Assembly (NCBI GenBank): GCA_012103325.1
Contig: WLWY01000002.1
Span: forward strand, 186,001 to 250,000
DNA length: 64,000 nt
DNA from: Alphaproteobacteria bacterium
GTDB taxonomy: Bacteria; Pseudomonadota; Alphaproteobacteria; UBA8366; GCA-2717185
Direction: 5' to 3'
Shown: piece by piece, positions 18,261-27,706 of the stretch
Layout of the letters: each line of letters begins with the position of its first letter
How positions within the stretch are numbered: the first letter of the stretch is position 1
Translations under genes and position numbers: made by a program
The notes under the pieces: generated by a model
Seen by the model: the letters and a program-made list of their open reading frames with translations, nothing else
What the model was told of the DNA's origin: nothing
The model's database searches: none

Positions 18261-19091
18261 TCAGTGTTTTTTTGATTTGGCCTTTTTCTTTATTGCCCAC
18301 GCCCGCTTACGGTAAGGCCGTGCTTCGTTGTAACGGCCTTGGACCTGATAAAAGTTCTTTAAGTTGTCGAGCACGGCCGCAACCTTCAGGTGATCGGGAC
18401 CAAAGGATTTTTCCAGGACCGCCAAAGATCTTTTGTAAAGCTGTTCCGCTTCGTCATGGCGTTTCAGGTCCTGGTACAACATCGCCAGATTGTTGAGCGC
18501 CGTTCCGACGGCCGGGTGATCCTCGCCAAGTGCCTTTTCCCAAATCGCGAGGGAATTTCTGTACAGCGCTTCGGCATCGGCCGGCTTGCCTTGAGAACGA
18601 TACAAGTCGGCCAAATTGTTGAGCGATTGCCCGACATGGACATGGCCGGGCTCAAGCATCTTTTCCCGAATTGCCAGGGCGCGCTTGCTCAAAGGTTCCG
18701 CATCGCGGAAGCGACCCTGAGACTGGTATAATCCTGCCAGGTTGTTTGCTGCAGTGGCGACGTTTGGGTGTTCGAACCCGAAACTCTCTTCCGAGATCGT
18801 CAGAGCATTCTTTAACAGGCTTTCAGCCTCGTCGTAGCGCTTTTGCGCCCGGGATACTTCAGCCAAATTATTGAGTAAGCCGACATACGACTCGTGCCCC
18901 GCGCCGAATTCCTCTTTGCCCAGCGCAAGCGCTTTTTGAGCGAACGGTTCAGCTGCGGCGTATTTACCGTTGGTGCTCAATACCTTGTATTGCTCATATG
19001 CAGCCATTAGTTCTGGCGATTGCGCCCAAGCAGGGAGTGATACCCCAGCGAGCGGCGCGACGATTGCCAAAATGCCAAGAACGCGAGCCAC
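18261..19091 (-). CDS. Secreted kinesin-light-chain-type TPR protein
   Basis: 276 residues. Signal peptide MARVLGILAIVAPLAGVSLPAWAQ, then at least five 42-residue TPR units (for example NNLAGLYQSQGRFRDAEPLSKRALAIREKMLEPGHVHV, NNLADLYRSQGKPADAEALYRNSLAIWEKALGEDHPAV), the tandem TPR_10/TPR_12 type. The 42-residue spacing and NNLA.LY.SQG core are regular throughout. Periplasmic interaction scaffold; partner unknown. The C-terminal end is very Lys-rich (AIKKKAKSKKH). Convergent with the methyltransferase pseudogene, 3 nt away. Confidence 0.88.
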   Translation of the reverse strand: MARVLGILAIVAPLAGVSLPAWAQSPELMAAYEQYKVLSTNGKYAAAEPFAQKALALGKEEFGAGHESYVGLLNNLAEVSRAQKRYDEAESLLKNALTISEESFGFEHPNVATAANNLAGLYQSQGRFRDAEPLSKRALAIREKMLEPGHVHVGQSLNNLADLYRSQGKPADAEALYRNSLAIWEKALGEDHPAVGTALNNLAMLYQDLKRHDEAEQLYKRSLAVLEKSFGPDHLKVAAVLDNLKNFYQVQGRYNEARPYRKRAWAIKKKAKSKKH

Positions 19092-19374
19092 GAGTTATCT
19101 CACTAATAGTATGTCAGATTAAAAGTATCGCATTCATAGATTTATTTTGTCCACAATCTTATTGGTACACGAAATCGTGCCTTGCGATCATATGGGGATG
19201 ATGGCTCTCTCAGTCGATGCGCATAGTGCTTTCCATTCTTCTTCTCTGCTAATGAATTTGAGCGTGGTGGCCAATTCAAGTGCGGTCGGCGGTACGTGAT
19301 CAACTGACGGTACTTGTCAGTAGACGGGTGGTTACCGTCTTGGCACCTGAGTGGCAGGCGGCTAAACACACGCC

Positions 19375-20511
19375 ATGCCTGAGCCCTTCAAGAAAAATTT
19401 CGACGAAACCACGATCCGCAGCGCGGCGGGACATTTGGCGTGCGCAGCAGCCAGTTTTGACAGCGAAGGTTTTGTCGCACGGGCGACCGATGGTCTCGAT
19501 GCGCTGGAACTCAAAGCGCGGTCGAACCAAATCGTCGATGCGCTCGAAGTATTCCTGCCCGACGATTTCCCAGTTGCGGTGGAAATCCTTATTGCGAGCC
19601 TCGCTCCGGCTGAGGATCTCGCGGATGGCAATTTGGTCGATGGAGTTTCGACACGCGGGATCCGCGGGTGGATGATCATGCCGCTGGCGGATTATATTGC
19701 GCGACGCGGGCTTGACCACCTGGAACTGTCCCTCGACGTGCTCAAGATTATGACGCCGCGGTTTTCCTCAGAGTTTGCGATCCGCCCCTTTTTGCACCGG
19801 TTTCCAAGGCCGACTCTTGCAATCCTGGCAGAATGGATTGCGGACTCGGATGAGCATGTGCGCCGGCTCGTCAGCGAGGGGACTCGGCCGCGTTTGCCGT
19901 GGGGTATGCGGCTGAGTGGGTTTGTCGTCGATCCCACACCGGTCATTGCCTTGCTAGAATGTCTCAAGGATGATCCGTCGGAATATGTGCGCCGTTCCGT
20001 CGCGAACAATTTGAACGACATCTCTAAGGATCATCCGGAACGAGCCGTGGAAATCGCGCGGGACTGGATGGACGGAGCCTCTAAAGAGCGGCAGCGGCTA
20101 GTTCGCCATGCATTACGTACGCTGATCAAGTCTGGCCATCCTGGCGCGCTGCAGTTACTCGGCTATGGATCGGCACAGGTATCGTTGCGCAGGTCTGAGA
20201 TACAGCCGGCACAGATCGTGCTGGGCGAAGCGATAACGTTCGAACTCGAACTTGAGTCCGATATGGCATCGGATCAGGCGTTAATTATCGACTATGCCGT
20301 TCACCATCAGCGCGCCGGTGGCAAAACGACAGCTAAGGTATTCAAATGGAAGACTATGATCTTGAATGGCGGCGGTGTGTTCATCGGGACGAAACGGCAT
20401 GCCATCAAGCCGATCACTACTCGTCGCTACTATCCCGGACGGCACCGGGTTGAAATCCTGGTCAACGGGCAAAGCCTAGGCATCGCGGACTTCACGCTGG
20501 GGATCGAGTAA
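19375..20511 (+). CDS. AlkC-like DNA alkylation repair protein with C-terminal Ig-like domain
   Basis: 378 residues. HEAT-like repeats occupy the first ~250 residues, with family motifs MPEPFKKNFDETTIRSAAGHL, GWMIMPLADYIARRGL, FLHRFPRPTLAILAEWIADSDEHVRRLVSEGTRPRLPW and EYVRRSVANNLNDISKDHPE, as in AlkC/AlkD glycosylases that release 3-methyladenine. Residues ~260-378 (ALQLLGYGSAQVSLRRSEIQPAQIVLGEAITFELEL...) look like the all-beta domain known in a subset of AlkC. Single gene. Catalytic residues were not mapped. Confidence 0.82.
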   Translation: MPEPFKKNFDETTIRSAAGHLACAAASFDSEGFVARATDGLDALELKARSNQIVDALEVFLPDDFPVAVEILIASLAPAEDLADGNLVDGVSTRGIRGWMIMPLADYIARRGLDHLELSLDVLKIMTPRFSSEFAIRPFLHRFPRPTLAILAEWIADSDEHVRRLVSEGTRPRLPWGMRLSGFVVDPTPVIALLECLKDDPSEYVRRSVANNLNDISKDHPERAVEIARDWMDGASKERQRLVRHALRTLIKSGHPGALQLLGYGSAQVSLRRSEIQPAQIVLGEAITFELELESDMASDQALIIDYAVHHQRAGGKTTAKVFKWKTMILNGGGVFIGTKRHAIKPITTRRYYPGRHRVEILVNGQSLGIADFTLGIE

Positions 20512-20590
20512 TATCGCTTAACCGCCTTACGCGAATTGCTTGCATTCCGGTGAACGGATAGGGTTGCGCCCGTTCCAAAGGAGGGCTGGC

Positions 20591-21676
20591 ATGAAGATCA
20601 CTGCGCTTCGTACGGCCATGGTCGAGATTCCGATCGAGCCGCCGCTAAAGACGTCCATCCACCAGATTGGGTCGGTTGGCTGTGTGCTCGTTTTCCTCGA
20701 TACCGATGAAGGAATTACGGGTGAAGGCTATGCATTTACCTTAAGTGCGGAACGGCTCGATGTTATCGATGCTCTCGTGAAAAGCCTCGCGCATGTCGTT
20801 GTCGGCCGGGATCCGTTCGATGTCGAAGCGATCTGGCGCGGCATGTGGAACGACATCCACTTCGTTGGCCGCGCTGGTCTGACCAACTTCGCCATGGCGG
20901 CGATCGATACGGCATGCTGGGATATTGTCGGTAAGGCGATGGATAAGCCGCTTTACAAGATTTTCGGTGGCTGTCGTGACAAGATCAAGACGTATGCAAG
21001 TGGCGGATTATGGCTGTCGCTGTCGATCGACGAACTCGTGGTCGAGGCAAAGGGATTTATCGATCAAGGATTCCGCGCAATGAAGGCGCGCCTTGGGAAG
21101 CCGTGTATCGAGGAAGACGTCGAGCGTATCGCGGCGGTGCGTGCGGCGATCGGCTCCAACATCGACCTGATGGCGGACGCCAACCAGGGGCTGACCGTCG
21201 ATCATGCCATCCGATTGGGTCGCAAGCTCGAGGCATTCAATCTGGTCTGGTTCGAGGAACCGGTCCCGACGCATGACCATGAAGGGCATGCGATGATCGC
21301 TGCGGTGCTTGACACACCTATCGCGTCCGGCGAAACCGAATATACCCATCAGGGGATCAAGCGCATGATCGACGCCAAGGCGGCGGATATCCTGATGCCG
21401 GATCTTCAACGCATGGCTGGCTTGACTGAGTTCCGCAAAGTCGCCGCACTCGCCGAGGCGCATGACCTACCCATCTCGCCGCATATTTTCTCGGAACAGA
21501 GCCTGGCGATTGCCGGCTCCGCACCAAACTGCACCTACCTTGAATACATGCCGTGGTTCGAGCCGCTGTATAACGAGACGATGGCTGTGGAAGATGGCAT
21601 GGTGGCGATGCCCGATAGGCCCGGCGTCGGCTTTACCTTCGATATGGATGCCGTGGAGCGATATCGCATCGGGTAG
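20591..21676 (+). CDS. Enolase-superfamily enzyme (mandelate racemase / muconate lactonising type)
   Basis: 361 residues from ATG 20591 with GGAGGG at 20580-20585; the longer frame from 20540 lacks a better start. Capping domain MKITALRTAMVEIPIEPPLKTS at the N-terminus; barrel motifs GFRAMKARLGK (K-x-R in place of the K-x-K base pair), LMADANQG, VWFEEPVP and ASGETEY (the three metal acids), and ISPHIFSEQ with the His base. Such enzymes abstract a proton alpha to a carboxylate (racemisation, dehydration). Substrate unknown. Followed 12 nt later by a glutathione transferase, a likely operon. Confidence 0.9.
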   Translation: MKITALRTAMVEIPIEPPLKTSIHQIGSVGCVLVFLDTDEGITGEGYAFTLSAERLDVIDALVKSLAHVVVGRDPFDVEAIWRGMWNDIHFVGRAGLTNFAMAAIDTACWDIVGKAMDKPLYKIFGGCRDKIKTYASGGLWLSLSIDELVVEAKGFIDQGFRAMKARLGKPCIEEDVERIAAVRAAIGSNIDLMADANQGLTVDHAIRLGRKLEAFNLVWFEEPVPTHDHEGHAMIAAVLDTPIASGETEYTHQGIKRMIDAKAADILMPDLQRMAGLTEFRKVAALAEAHDLPISPHIFSEQSLAIAGSAPNCTYLEYMPWFEPLYNETMAVEDGMVAMPDRPGVGFTFDMDAVERYRIG

Positions 21677-21688
21677 AGAGGTGAGACG

Positions 21689-22471
21689 ATGACCGATCAG
21701 CCGTTCCGTTTGTTCTATCACCCGGCGAGCAGCGCTTCGATGCGCGTAACGCTTTACCTGCGGTGCCGTGGCGTGCCGTTGTCGAATGTCGAACTCGTCA
21801 GCACAGGGTTGGAGACCGATCATCGCGGTATTCTTGTTTTCACGATGCCGGTGGGTGATCCGGAAACGAAGAAAGCCGGTACGACTGATCTTACGGCCTT
21901 TAATCCTGAAGGCCGTATCCCGATCCTACTGCTGCCGGATGGACGGAAGATGACCCAATCGGGACCGATTGTCGATTATATCGAGGACAGTCTGCCGGGC
22001 GTGGCGGGTAAGGCGATGCTTCCCGATGATCCGTGGCTACGCGCAGAGGCGCGGCGTCTCATGTGGATCGTGGCCGCCGATACGCAACCCTATCAAAACA
22101 TCCCTTTCATCATCCAGGCAATGGGCGAATGGGGCATGGTGAAAGCCGATCCCACTCAACATCCGTTGCGTCTGCATTTCATTCGCCGCGAATTCGGCGC
22201 GATGGAAAAGGTCATGTCAGTTTGTGCAGGCAAGTTTGCTGTCGGCGACGATATTACGATGGCCGATTGCTTTCTGGTTCCGCAAATCCGCAATGCACTG
22301 CTTGCCGGGATCGAGCTGTCGGCCGAGTTTCCGACAATGTCACGGGTTTGGGAGAACCTTATTGTTGTGCCGGAGGTATGCTCTGTCCTCGATGACGCGG
22401 GCGGTATCGTTCAGCCCTTTGCTTTCGATGCCGAGAAATTCGAGATTTATTCCGATATGGCAGAACGGTGA
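21689..22471 (+). CDS. Glutathione S-transferase family protein
   Basis: 260 residues. Thioredoxin-fold N-terminus FRLFYHPASSASMRVTLYLRCRGVPLSNVELV with the SS/A-S-x-R glutathione-activating region, LTAFNPEGRIPILLLPDGRKMTQSGPIVDYIED (cis-Pro and the ES-like motif, here QS), and a helical C-domain with FAVGDDITMADCFLVPQI. Resembles maleylacetoacetate isomerase/zeta-type GSTs but has an insertion after residue 45. It overlaps nothing and follows the enolase-superfamily gene, with which it probably shares a pathway. Confidence 0.85.
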   Translation: MTDQPFRLFYHPASSASMRVTLYLRCRGVPLSNVELVSTGLETDHRGILVFTMPVGDPETKKAGTTDLTAFNPEGRIPILLLPDGRKMTQSGPIVDYIEDSLPGVAGKAMLPDDPWLRAEARRLMWIVAADTQPYQNIPFIIQAMGEWGMVKADPTQHPLRLHFIRREFGAMEKVMSVCAGKFAVGDDITMADCFLVPQIRNALLAGIELSAEFPTMSRVWENLIVVPEVCSVLDDAGGIVQPFAFDAEKFEIYSDMAER

Positions 22472-22507
22472 AGGCCGATGGGGAGTGTGTGGGTTTGTGA
22501 AGGATGG

Positions 22508-23545
22508 CTAGGATGCCGTTGCTTCACTGGGCTTATAGTAGGTGCCTTTGCCTTCCCGCGGCATGATGCCCTGTCCTTTGTGGACGATAACCCCGGGGGC
22601 GGCTGGGCGATCGTCCTCGCGCAACCAGAGGCGCAGTATGTGACGTCTCTGTGCTGGCTCGGGGTGGTCCTCGAAAGCGGTGCGGGTGTGCAGCACGCAG
22701 CAATTGTTGGTAAAGCTCGCTTCACCGGGCTCGATCGTTAGGTCCAGGCGGATATCGTCTCGGTCGGCGACCGCTTCGAACGTATCGAGCGCCTCTTTCT
22801 CAAGGTCGCTGAGCGTGACGTGTCCTTCCTCGACCGCGAGGTCGATATAACCGCGAATGCAGATAACGTTGGGCACACCGTCGGTGATGGAAAATGTGGG
22901 GATGCGCTCCGGAGTCACAAGCGGCTCGCCTGGCGGCTGTTCGCCGAAGCGATGGTGGTGAAAACCGTTATAGAGGGGTTCAAGCAAGTCCGGCCTCGTC
23001 GCCAGAATTTCATTGTGGATGGCGAGTGCGCTTGCATAACCGCTGACGCCGCCTTTTATCGCCTTGCGGATGCAGAGCATGCCGATATGGTCGCAGCGGT
23101 CGGTGTGGAGCTTCAACTGGCGGCTGCTGCGGTAGGCGCGCTCATTCCGATCCTTGCCGCCGATATTGACTACATCGGCAACCAGTTCACCGTTCGCGCT
23201 TTGCGACACCGGTCGGCCGATATGTGTGCCAAGCCCCAAAAACAGAAGTCGCAAATCGTCAACATCCATCCGGTCGACTGGCATGCCGCGAAGCATCAAG
23301 AGACCCCGCCCGTGCACCACCTCCTCGCGCCACGCCCGGACGTCTTCTTGGATCGTCGTCAGCGGGAAACTCTCTGGGCTTAACCCCGCATGATCACCGC
23401 TGGCCTTCTTGTATGCTGCGATTTCCGCCTCCAGAGCATCGATATGCCGGGCAGAGAGATCGATCGCAAAGTCGTCTTTGGACTTGAAGTCGGTCGCTTT
23501 CCAGGTCGCGGGATGGTCAAACGGCTCGAACTGTACTTCTGGCAT
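22508..23545 (-). CDS. TauD/TfdA-like Fe(II)/2-oxoglutarate-dependent dioxygenase
   Basis: 345 residues. Metal-binding HxD is in LKLHTDRCDHIGMLCIRKA (about 172-190) and the distal His in FTNNCCVLHTRTAFEDHPEPAQRRHILRLWLRE (about 280-312), where the arginine that binds 2-oxoglutarate is also seen. N-terminal region FPLTTIQEDVRAWREEVVHGRGLLMLRGMPVDRM matches this group. Hydroxylates an organic substrate that cannot be named. Convergent with the GST gene. Confidence 0.88.
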   Translation of the reverse strand: MPEVQFEPFDHPATWKATDFKSKDDFAIDLSARHIDALEAEIAAYKKASGDHAGLSPESFPLTTIQEDVRAWREEVVHGRGLLMLRGMPVDRMDVDDLRLLFLGLGTHIGRPVSQSANGELVADVVNIGGKDRNERAYRSSRQLKLHTDRCDHIGMLCIRKAIKGGVSGYASALAIHNEILATRPDLLEPLYNGFHHHRFGEQPPGEPLVTPERIPTFSITDGVPNVICIRGYIDLAVEEGHVTLSDLEKEALDTFEAVADRDDIRLDLTIEPGEASFTNNCCVLHTRTAFEDHPEPAQRRHILRLWLREDDRPAAPGVIVHKGQGIMPREGKGTYYKPSEATAS

Positions 23546-23631
23546 TGAATTGCTATCTGTTGTGATCGGACGGGTGAAATAGTAGTCCGATTAACCTCGT
23601 TGCGGCAATGAGACCGTTAACTAGCTGAAAT

Positions 23632-24483
23632 TCAATCAGATTTTTCCCAGATTGTAATGGCGACGCCGCCAAGTATCAGCGTACCGGCGAGCACAAGCCG
23701 GAGCGATGTCGCTTCTCCAAGGAACAGCACGCCGCCCGCCGCGGCGATCGCGGGCACGGTCAACTGAACCGTCGCTGCGGTCGAAGCCGCGAGGCCCGGC
23801 AATGCCGCATACCAGATGGCGTATCCGACACCGGACGCTAGCGCTCCGGACGCGACGGCAAGAAGAATACCTTCGGTATCGCTCCGGAGGTTCGAGAACA
23901 GGATGAGGGTCAGAATGAACATTACAGGCGCGGCACGAAGAAAGTTGCCGGCCGTCGCCGCCATGGGATTTTCCACGCTTCGCCCATATCGGGAATAGGT
24001 GCCCCAGGCGATGCCAGACAGCGCCATCAATGCAGCCCCTGATAATGGAGGGGCATTGAGGCCTGGAGACAATAGATAGGCCAAGCCACCCACGGCCACC
24101 GCCATGCCGGCCCACTCGACAATTCCTGGGCGGTCGCCTCGCCATAGTCCGACACCGATCATGGTTGCCTGAACTGCCGCGAAGAGGATTAACGCACCGA
24201 TGCCCGCGTCCAGGGAAACATATGCGAAGGAAAATGTGATCGCATAAATCAGCAAAGCTGCTGCTGATTGCCAGCTGCCGCCTTGCAGCATAGTGCGTGA
24301 TGCGGCTCGATTTTTGAGAGCGATTAGTACAGACAGCATGATAGCACCCGACAATAGGCGCACCGTTGTGAAACCGACGGGGTCGATATGGTCGTTGCCG
24401 AGCGCTTGCCGGCACAGAACAGAGTTTGCCGCAAAGGCAATCATTGTCATGGAAGTGAGAAAGAGCGTTCTAGTGGATATCAC
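23632..24483 (-). CDS. EamA/DMT-family transporter
   Basis: 283 residues with about ten hydrophobic helices in two repeated halves. Landmarks: MISTRTLFLTSMTMIAFAANSVLCRQALGNDHIDPVGFTTVRLLSGAIMLS at the start, GIAWGTYSRYGRSVENPMAATAGNFLRAAP mid-protein, LTVPAIAAAGGVLFLGEATSLRLVLAGTLILGGVAI at the end (the EamA second-repeat pattern). Inner-membrane drug/metabolite exporter of unknown substrate. Confidence 0.9.
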   Translation of the reverse strand: MISTRTLFLTSMTMIAFAANSVLCRQALGNDHIDPVGFTTVRLLSGAIMLSVLIALKNRAASRTMLQGGSWQSAAALLIYAITFSFAYVSLDAGIGALILFAAVQATMIGVGLWRGDRPGIVEWAGMAVAVGGLAYLLSPGLNAPPLSGAALMALSGIAWGTYSRYGRSVENPMAATAGNFLRAAPVMFILTLILFSNLRSDTEGILLAVASGALASGVGYAIWYAALPGLAASTAATVQLTVPAIAAAGGVLFLGEATSLRLVLAGTLILGGVAITIWEKSD

Positions 24484-24665
24484 AGCGTCGATGCTTTGTT
24501 CCTAAAGCGGAGGGGCACACGGTGCCTCGATTCGACCGTGCGACCTAGCATTTGAAGCCAAGGTCTGACCAGATATGAGCGTTGGAAGCGCATGAACACT
24601 GCTTGACAATATTCTGGAACGAGCCTTTATCGGCCGGCCTAACGCGCGGTCGGGAGAGGACTTGG

Positions 24666-25289
24666 ATGGAAGACGTGCTTGCCTGGTTTGCCCTGCTGGG
24701 GACCGCGGTCTTCGCCGTCAGCGGAACCTTGCTTGGTTTACGAAAATCGATGGATATTGTCGGAGTCTCGTTTATCGCAACGGTGACGGGCGTCGGTGGC
24801 GGTACGATCCGCGACCTGTTGTTGGGTGCGACGCCGGTTAGTTGGGTATTGAATCCGGTTGATATTGCTATCTGCATCGCCTGTGCTGTTGCGGTTAGCC
24901 TGTTCAACAAGCAGCTGTTAGGCCGCCGCATGCTTTGGTTACTATATGCCGATGCGATTGGGCTTGCTTTGTTCGCCGTACTAGGCGCCGCTAAAGCGGA
25001 GGCGGCAGGGGCGCATCCCTTTGTCGCGATTCTGTTTGGCGCCATGAGCGCCAGCTTCGGCGGCATTATCCGCGACATCATTTGCAACGAGGAGCCGGTT
25101 CTCTTTCGCAAGGAGATCTATATAACCGCGGCACTCGCCGGCGGCATCGTCTACATCCTGATTCCGGAAGCGGCCGGCTTTGGGCCGCGCGCGGTTTCGG
25201 GATTGATCGCGGCACTATCTCTTCGCCTGCTCGCAATCCGGTATGGCTGGTCGCTCCCGTTCCCGAACTATGCCAAGACGTCGGAGTAG
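24666..25289 (+). CDS. TRIC-type cation channel family protein (UPF0126/YicG-like)
   Basis: 207 residues from ATG 24666 with GGAGAGGA at 24653-24660. About seven membrane helices in two similar halves, each with the GGG.IRD motif: VTGVGGGTIRDLLLGATPVSWV (about 38-59) and MSASFGGIIRDIICNEEPVLFR (about 124-145). Prokaryotic TRIC channels are trimeric K+-permeable channels; the physiological role in bacteria is unclear. Convergent with a TauE/SafE gene. Confidence 0.92.
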   Translation: MEDVLAWFALLGTAVFAVSGTLLGLRKSMDIVGVSFIATVTGVGGGTIRDLLLGATPVSWVLNPVDIAICIACAVAVSLFNKQLLGRRMLWLLYADAIGLALFAVLGAAKAEAAGAHPFVAILFGAMSASFGGIIRDIICNEEPVLFRKEIYITAALAGGIVYILIPEAAGFGPRAVSGLIAALSLRLLAIRYGWSLPFPNYAKTSE

Positions 25290-25295
25290 GTGGCT

Positions 25296-26036
25296 CTAAA
25301 AGAGGCTTCCGTAAGCAAGGTTCAATCCGAGCAGCAGCAGAAACACGTAGACGATTTTCCGGAATAAAGCTTGCGACAGGCGGCCTCGGACCCATTGGCC
25401 GAAAGTCATGCCGAGCAATGTTGGAATAAGAGCGAAGCTCGACAGCATTAATGCCTGGCTTCCCAGTGCGTCTTGCTGCGCGAGGGAGGCCGCCCACGCG
25501 ACGGTTCCAATCAGGAGGGACAAGCCGGCGGCCTGCACGAACCGGTCTTTTTCGAGGCCGAGTGCCTGTAGATAGACCATCAACGGCATGAGCAAGGATC
25601 CCGTTGTCCCGGTCAACAGGCCGGCGCCCAGCCCGACGATTGGCGTGAGAACCGCTTCACGGTGTGGCGGCACCCTCGGTGCGTAGGCAAACAAGCCCAT
25701 GGTCGAGTACGTGACGATGACGACTCCAAGCAATCCTGAAAGCAATGTCGGGTCAACGCGAAACAAGATCACGGTACCAAGCCAAACGCCGAAACAAGCG
25801 ACCAAGTTGAGAAACCAGAAACGGCGCAGCAGTTCGAGTAACGCGCCGCCGCGCATGACCTGCCAGATATTGGCGACCAGAGACGGTACAATCAAAAGCG
25901 GAATTGCTTCCCGCAAACTTAGTCCCGTGCCGAGAATCGCTATCGCTGTGGTAGGCAATCCGACGCCAATTGCACCCTTGATAGCGCCTGCGGTGAGAAA
26001 TGCGACCGCGATAATGATAAGCAGCGTTGGGTCCAT
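25296..26036 (-). CDS. Sulfite exporter TauE/SafE family membrane protein
   Basis: 246 residues, about eight membrane helices. N-terminal AFLTAGAIKGAIGVGLPTTAIAILGTGL and the second-half signature VGLGAGLLTGTTGSLLMPLMVYLQALGLEKDRFVQAAGLSLLIG are the duplicated TauE motifs. Members export sulfite, sulfoacetate or organosulfur compounds. A second, diverged member lies at 34027-34788. Substrate not predictable. Confidence 0.9.
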   Translation of the reverse strand: MDPTLLIIIAVAFLTAGAIKGAIGVGLPTTAIAILGTGLSLREAIPLLIVPSLVANIWQVMRGGALLELLRRFWFLNLVACFGVWLGTVILFRVDPTLLSGLLGVVIVTYSTMGLFAYAPRVPPHREAVLTPIVGLGAGLLTGTTGSLLMPLMVYLQALGLEKDRFVQAAGLSLLIGTVAWAASLAQQDALGSQALMLSSFALIPTLLGMTFGQWVRGRLSQALFRKIVYVFLLLLGLNLAYGSLF

Positions 26037-26426
26037 GAAATACGTTCGGAGTATGGAACGAGGATATAATAGCGCCTGATAAGTGGCTTGCCACGAGGCG
26101 GATTGGTTGTATCGTTTTCCAGACTGACATTTTTCAGCTGCCGATTATACATCGAATATCACCTTTGTTTTCAGCAAATTATGCTGATAGCGCAAACATC
26201 AAATGCACCAAAGCAAGTGTTTTTGTTGCATGCTCGTTTCATGATTTTGCTTTTGTACCGTGTTGGTAGTACTCCAGTAACAAGAAGCGGAATCCATTTC
26301 GAATACAAATTTGCCCTTAGCAATGATGCGAATCGAGAGCGAATAGCGCTAATCTTCCATATTTTATCTTGATTTGTATTTACTTTTCAGATTCTAATAT
26401 TTTGCTGCTCCTAACTAGGAGAACCT
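26037..26426. other. Intergenic region, no gene seen
   Basis: 390 nt between divergent genes, A+T-rich toward the right (26340-26420). Short frames here have no family resemblance. It probably holds promoters for the TauE/SafE gene and the small membrane protein, but I see no clear box or repeat. Confidence 0.5.
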
Positions 26427-26633
26427 ATGTTGATGGCGGACGGCGATATTTCTAACCTAGCGGGACGCGTTCCGTTGGGACGCTCGGAAGAGCCTGATGA
26501 ACCGACGCTATCGGAAGATTCCAGCATGCAAGGTCGGCGCTGGTCTCCGTTTTGGGCGGTGATATTTGTATTCGGCGCAGGGCTGTTGTCTTGGGGCGCC
26601 ATTGCTGCCGTCGTCGCAAAAGTGGTCGAATAA
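26427..26633 (+). CDS. Small single-pass membrane protein, unknown
   Basis: 68 residues: an acidic N-terminal half (GDISNLAGRVPLGRSEEPDEPTLSED) and one membrane helix, SPFWAVIFVFGAGLLSWGAIAAVVAKVVE, reaching the C-terminus. ATG 26427 has AGGAG at 26417-26421 with good spacing. No family recognised. The topology (short soluble N-terminus, C-terminal anchor) is like small regulatory membrane proteins, but nothing in the context fixes a role. Confidence 0.6.
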   Translation: MLMADGDISNLAGRVPLGRSEEPDEPTLSEDSSMQGRRWSPFWAVIFVFGAGLLSWGAIAAVVAKVVE

Positions 26634-26658
26634 AGCGCGGGTTATCGCGACGGTCGGT

Positions 26659-27288
26659 TTAGGATTCGAATTCAGACTTCGTAATCGAGACGTGGCCGGG
26701 CTGTTCTGCGACACGGGCTAGCCAGTCGCGGATATGCCGATACGGCGTTAAATCGAAGCCTCCTTCGTCAGCAACGTGGGTATAGGCATATAGCGCGATG
26801 TCGGCCACGCTATAGGAGCTTCCGACAAAGAATGGATTATCCTTCAAGTGTGCATCCATTACCGCTAGGGCGTTGCGGCCTTTTTCCATTTTTTCATTCA
26901 GAGTCTGCATCCGCTCCGGACTGGCAGCAACTTCGTCCCAGATAAAATGTCGCCAATACCGTGCGACTGCGATAAAAGACTCGTGGCTATACTGTTCGAA
27001 GAACATCCATTGCAATGCTTGCGCCCGAACGAAGGCGTCGTCCGGCAGGTATTCAGTATCGGTTGCCAAGTAGAATAGGATTGCGTTCGACTCGACAAGT
27101 ACGCGACCGTCCTCGAAAACAAGGGTCGGAATTCGGCCATTTGGATTGATGCCGAGAAACGCCGGAGTGCGAGTCTCACCGGTCGTAACGTCGTATTCGA
27201 TACGCCGAAAAGGCTTACTCAGATGTGACAGGATCAAACGTACCTTGTACGCATTCCCGGATCCCAAATTGTCATGCAGTGTTAGCAT
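26659..27288 (-). CDS. Glutathione S-transferase family protein
   Basis: 209 residues from ATG 27288; the longer frame to 27432 enters the rhodanese gene and is not used. MLTLHDNLGSGNAYKVRLILSHLSKPFRRIEYDVTTGETRTPAFLGINPNGRIPTLVFEDGRVLVESNAILFYLA contains the thioredoxin fold, the cis-Pro (GRIPTLV) and the E-S glutathione contact; the C-domain has NPFFVGSSYSVADIALYAYTHVA. Last gene of a PaaI thioesterase - rhodanese - GST run on the minus strand. Confidence 0.92.
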   Translation of the reverse strand: MLTLHDNLGSGNAYKVRLILSHLSKPFRRIEYDVTTGETRTPAFLGINPNGRIPTLVFEDGRVLVESNAILFYLATDTEYLPDDAFVRAQALQWMFFEQYSHESFIAVARYWRHFIWDEVAASPERMQTLNEKMEKGRNALAVMDAHLKDNPFFVGSSYSVADIALYAYTHVADEGGFDLTPYRHIRDWLARVAEQPGHVSITKSEFES

Positions 27289-27308
27289 CGCAGTCTCGTC
27301 AGTTCGGT

Positions 27309-27689
27309 TCAGCCGATCGCGCCGCCGGCTTCTTTCCAGGCGCTGATTCCGCCGGCCATGTGGCAAACGTTTGCAATACCCATATCCCGGAGCGTCTTCG
27401 CTGCTAAAGCGGACCGCCCACCGGTCGCACAATAGAGAATTAGTTGCTTGCCGCTGGCAAAGGAGTCCAGGTGCATTGGATGCTCCGGGTCGGCATGGAA
27501 TTCCAGGAATCCGCGCGCCGCGTGGATCGATCCCGTAATACCACCGTCCTTCTCGCGCTCCCTCGATTCCCTGACGTCGACGAGAACGGCATCATCGCCG
27601 CTGATCAGAGCCGCCGCCTCGTTGACAGACACCGTATCGATCACGGCATTGGCTTCCGCCAGAAGCTTCTTGAAACCGCGTTCCAGCAT
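27309..27689 (-). CDS. Single-domain rhodanese-like sulfurtransferase
   Basis: 126 residues. VSVNEAAALISGDDAVLVDVRESREREKDGGITGSIHAARG is the N-terminal rhodanese motif and the active-site loop is LILYCATGGRSALAAKTLRDMG with the persulfide-forming Cys (about residue 86) and a loop of the CxxGxR type. Transfers sulfane sulfur; acceptor unknown. Lies 17 nt after the thioesterase and 20 nt before the GST on the same strand. Confidence 0.93.
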   Translation of the reverse strand: MLERGFKKLLAEANAVIDTVSVNEAAALISGDDAVLVDVRESREREKDGGITGSIHAARGFLEFHADPEHPMHLDSFASGKQLILYCATGGRSALAAKTLRDMGIANVCHMAGGISAWKEAGGAIG

Positions 27690-27706
27690 GATCTCCTCCT
27701 TTCCCG

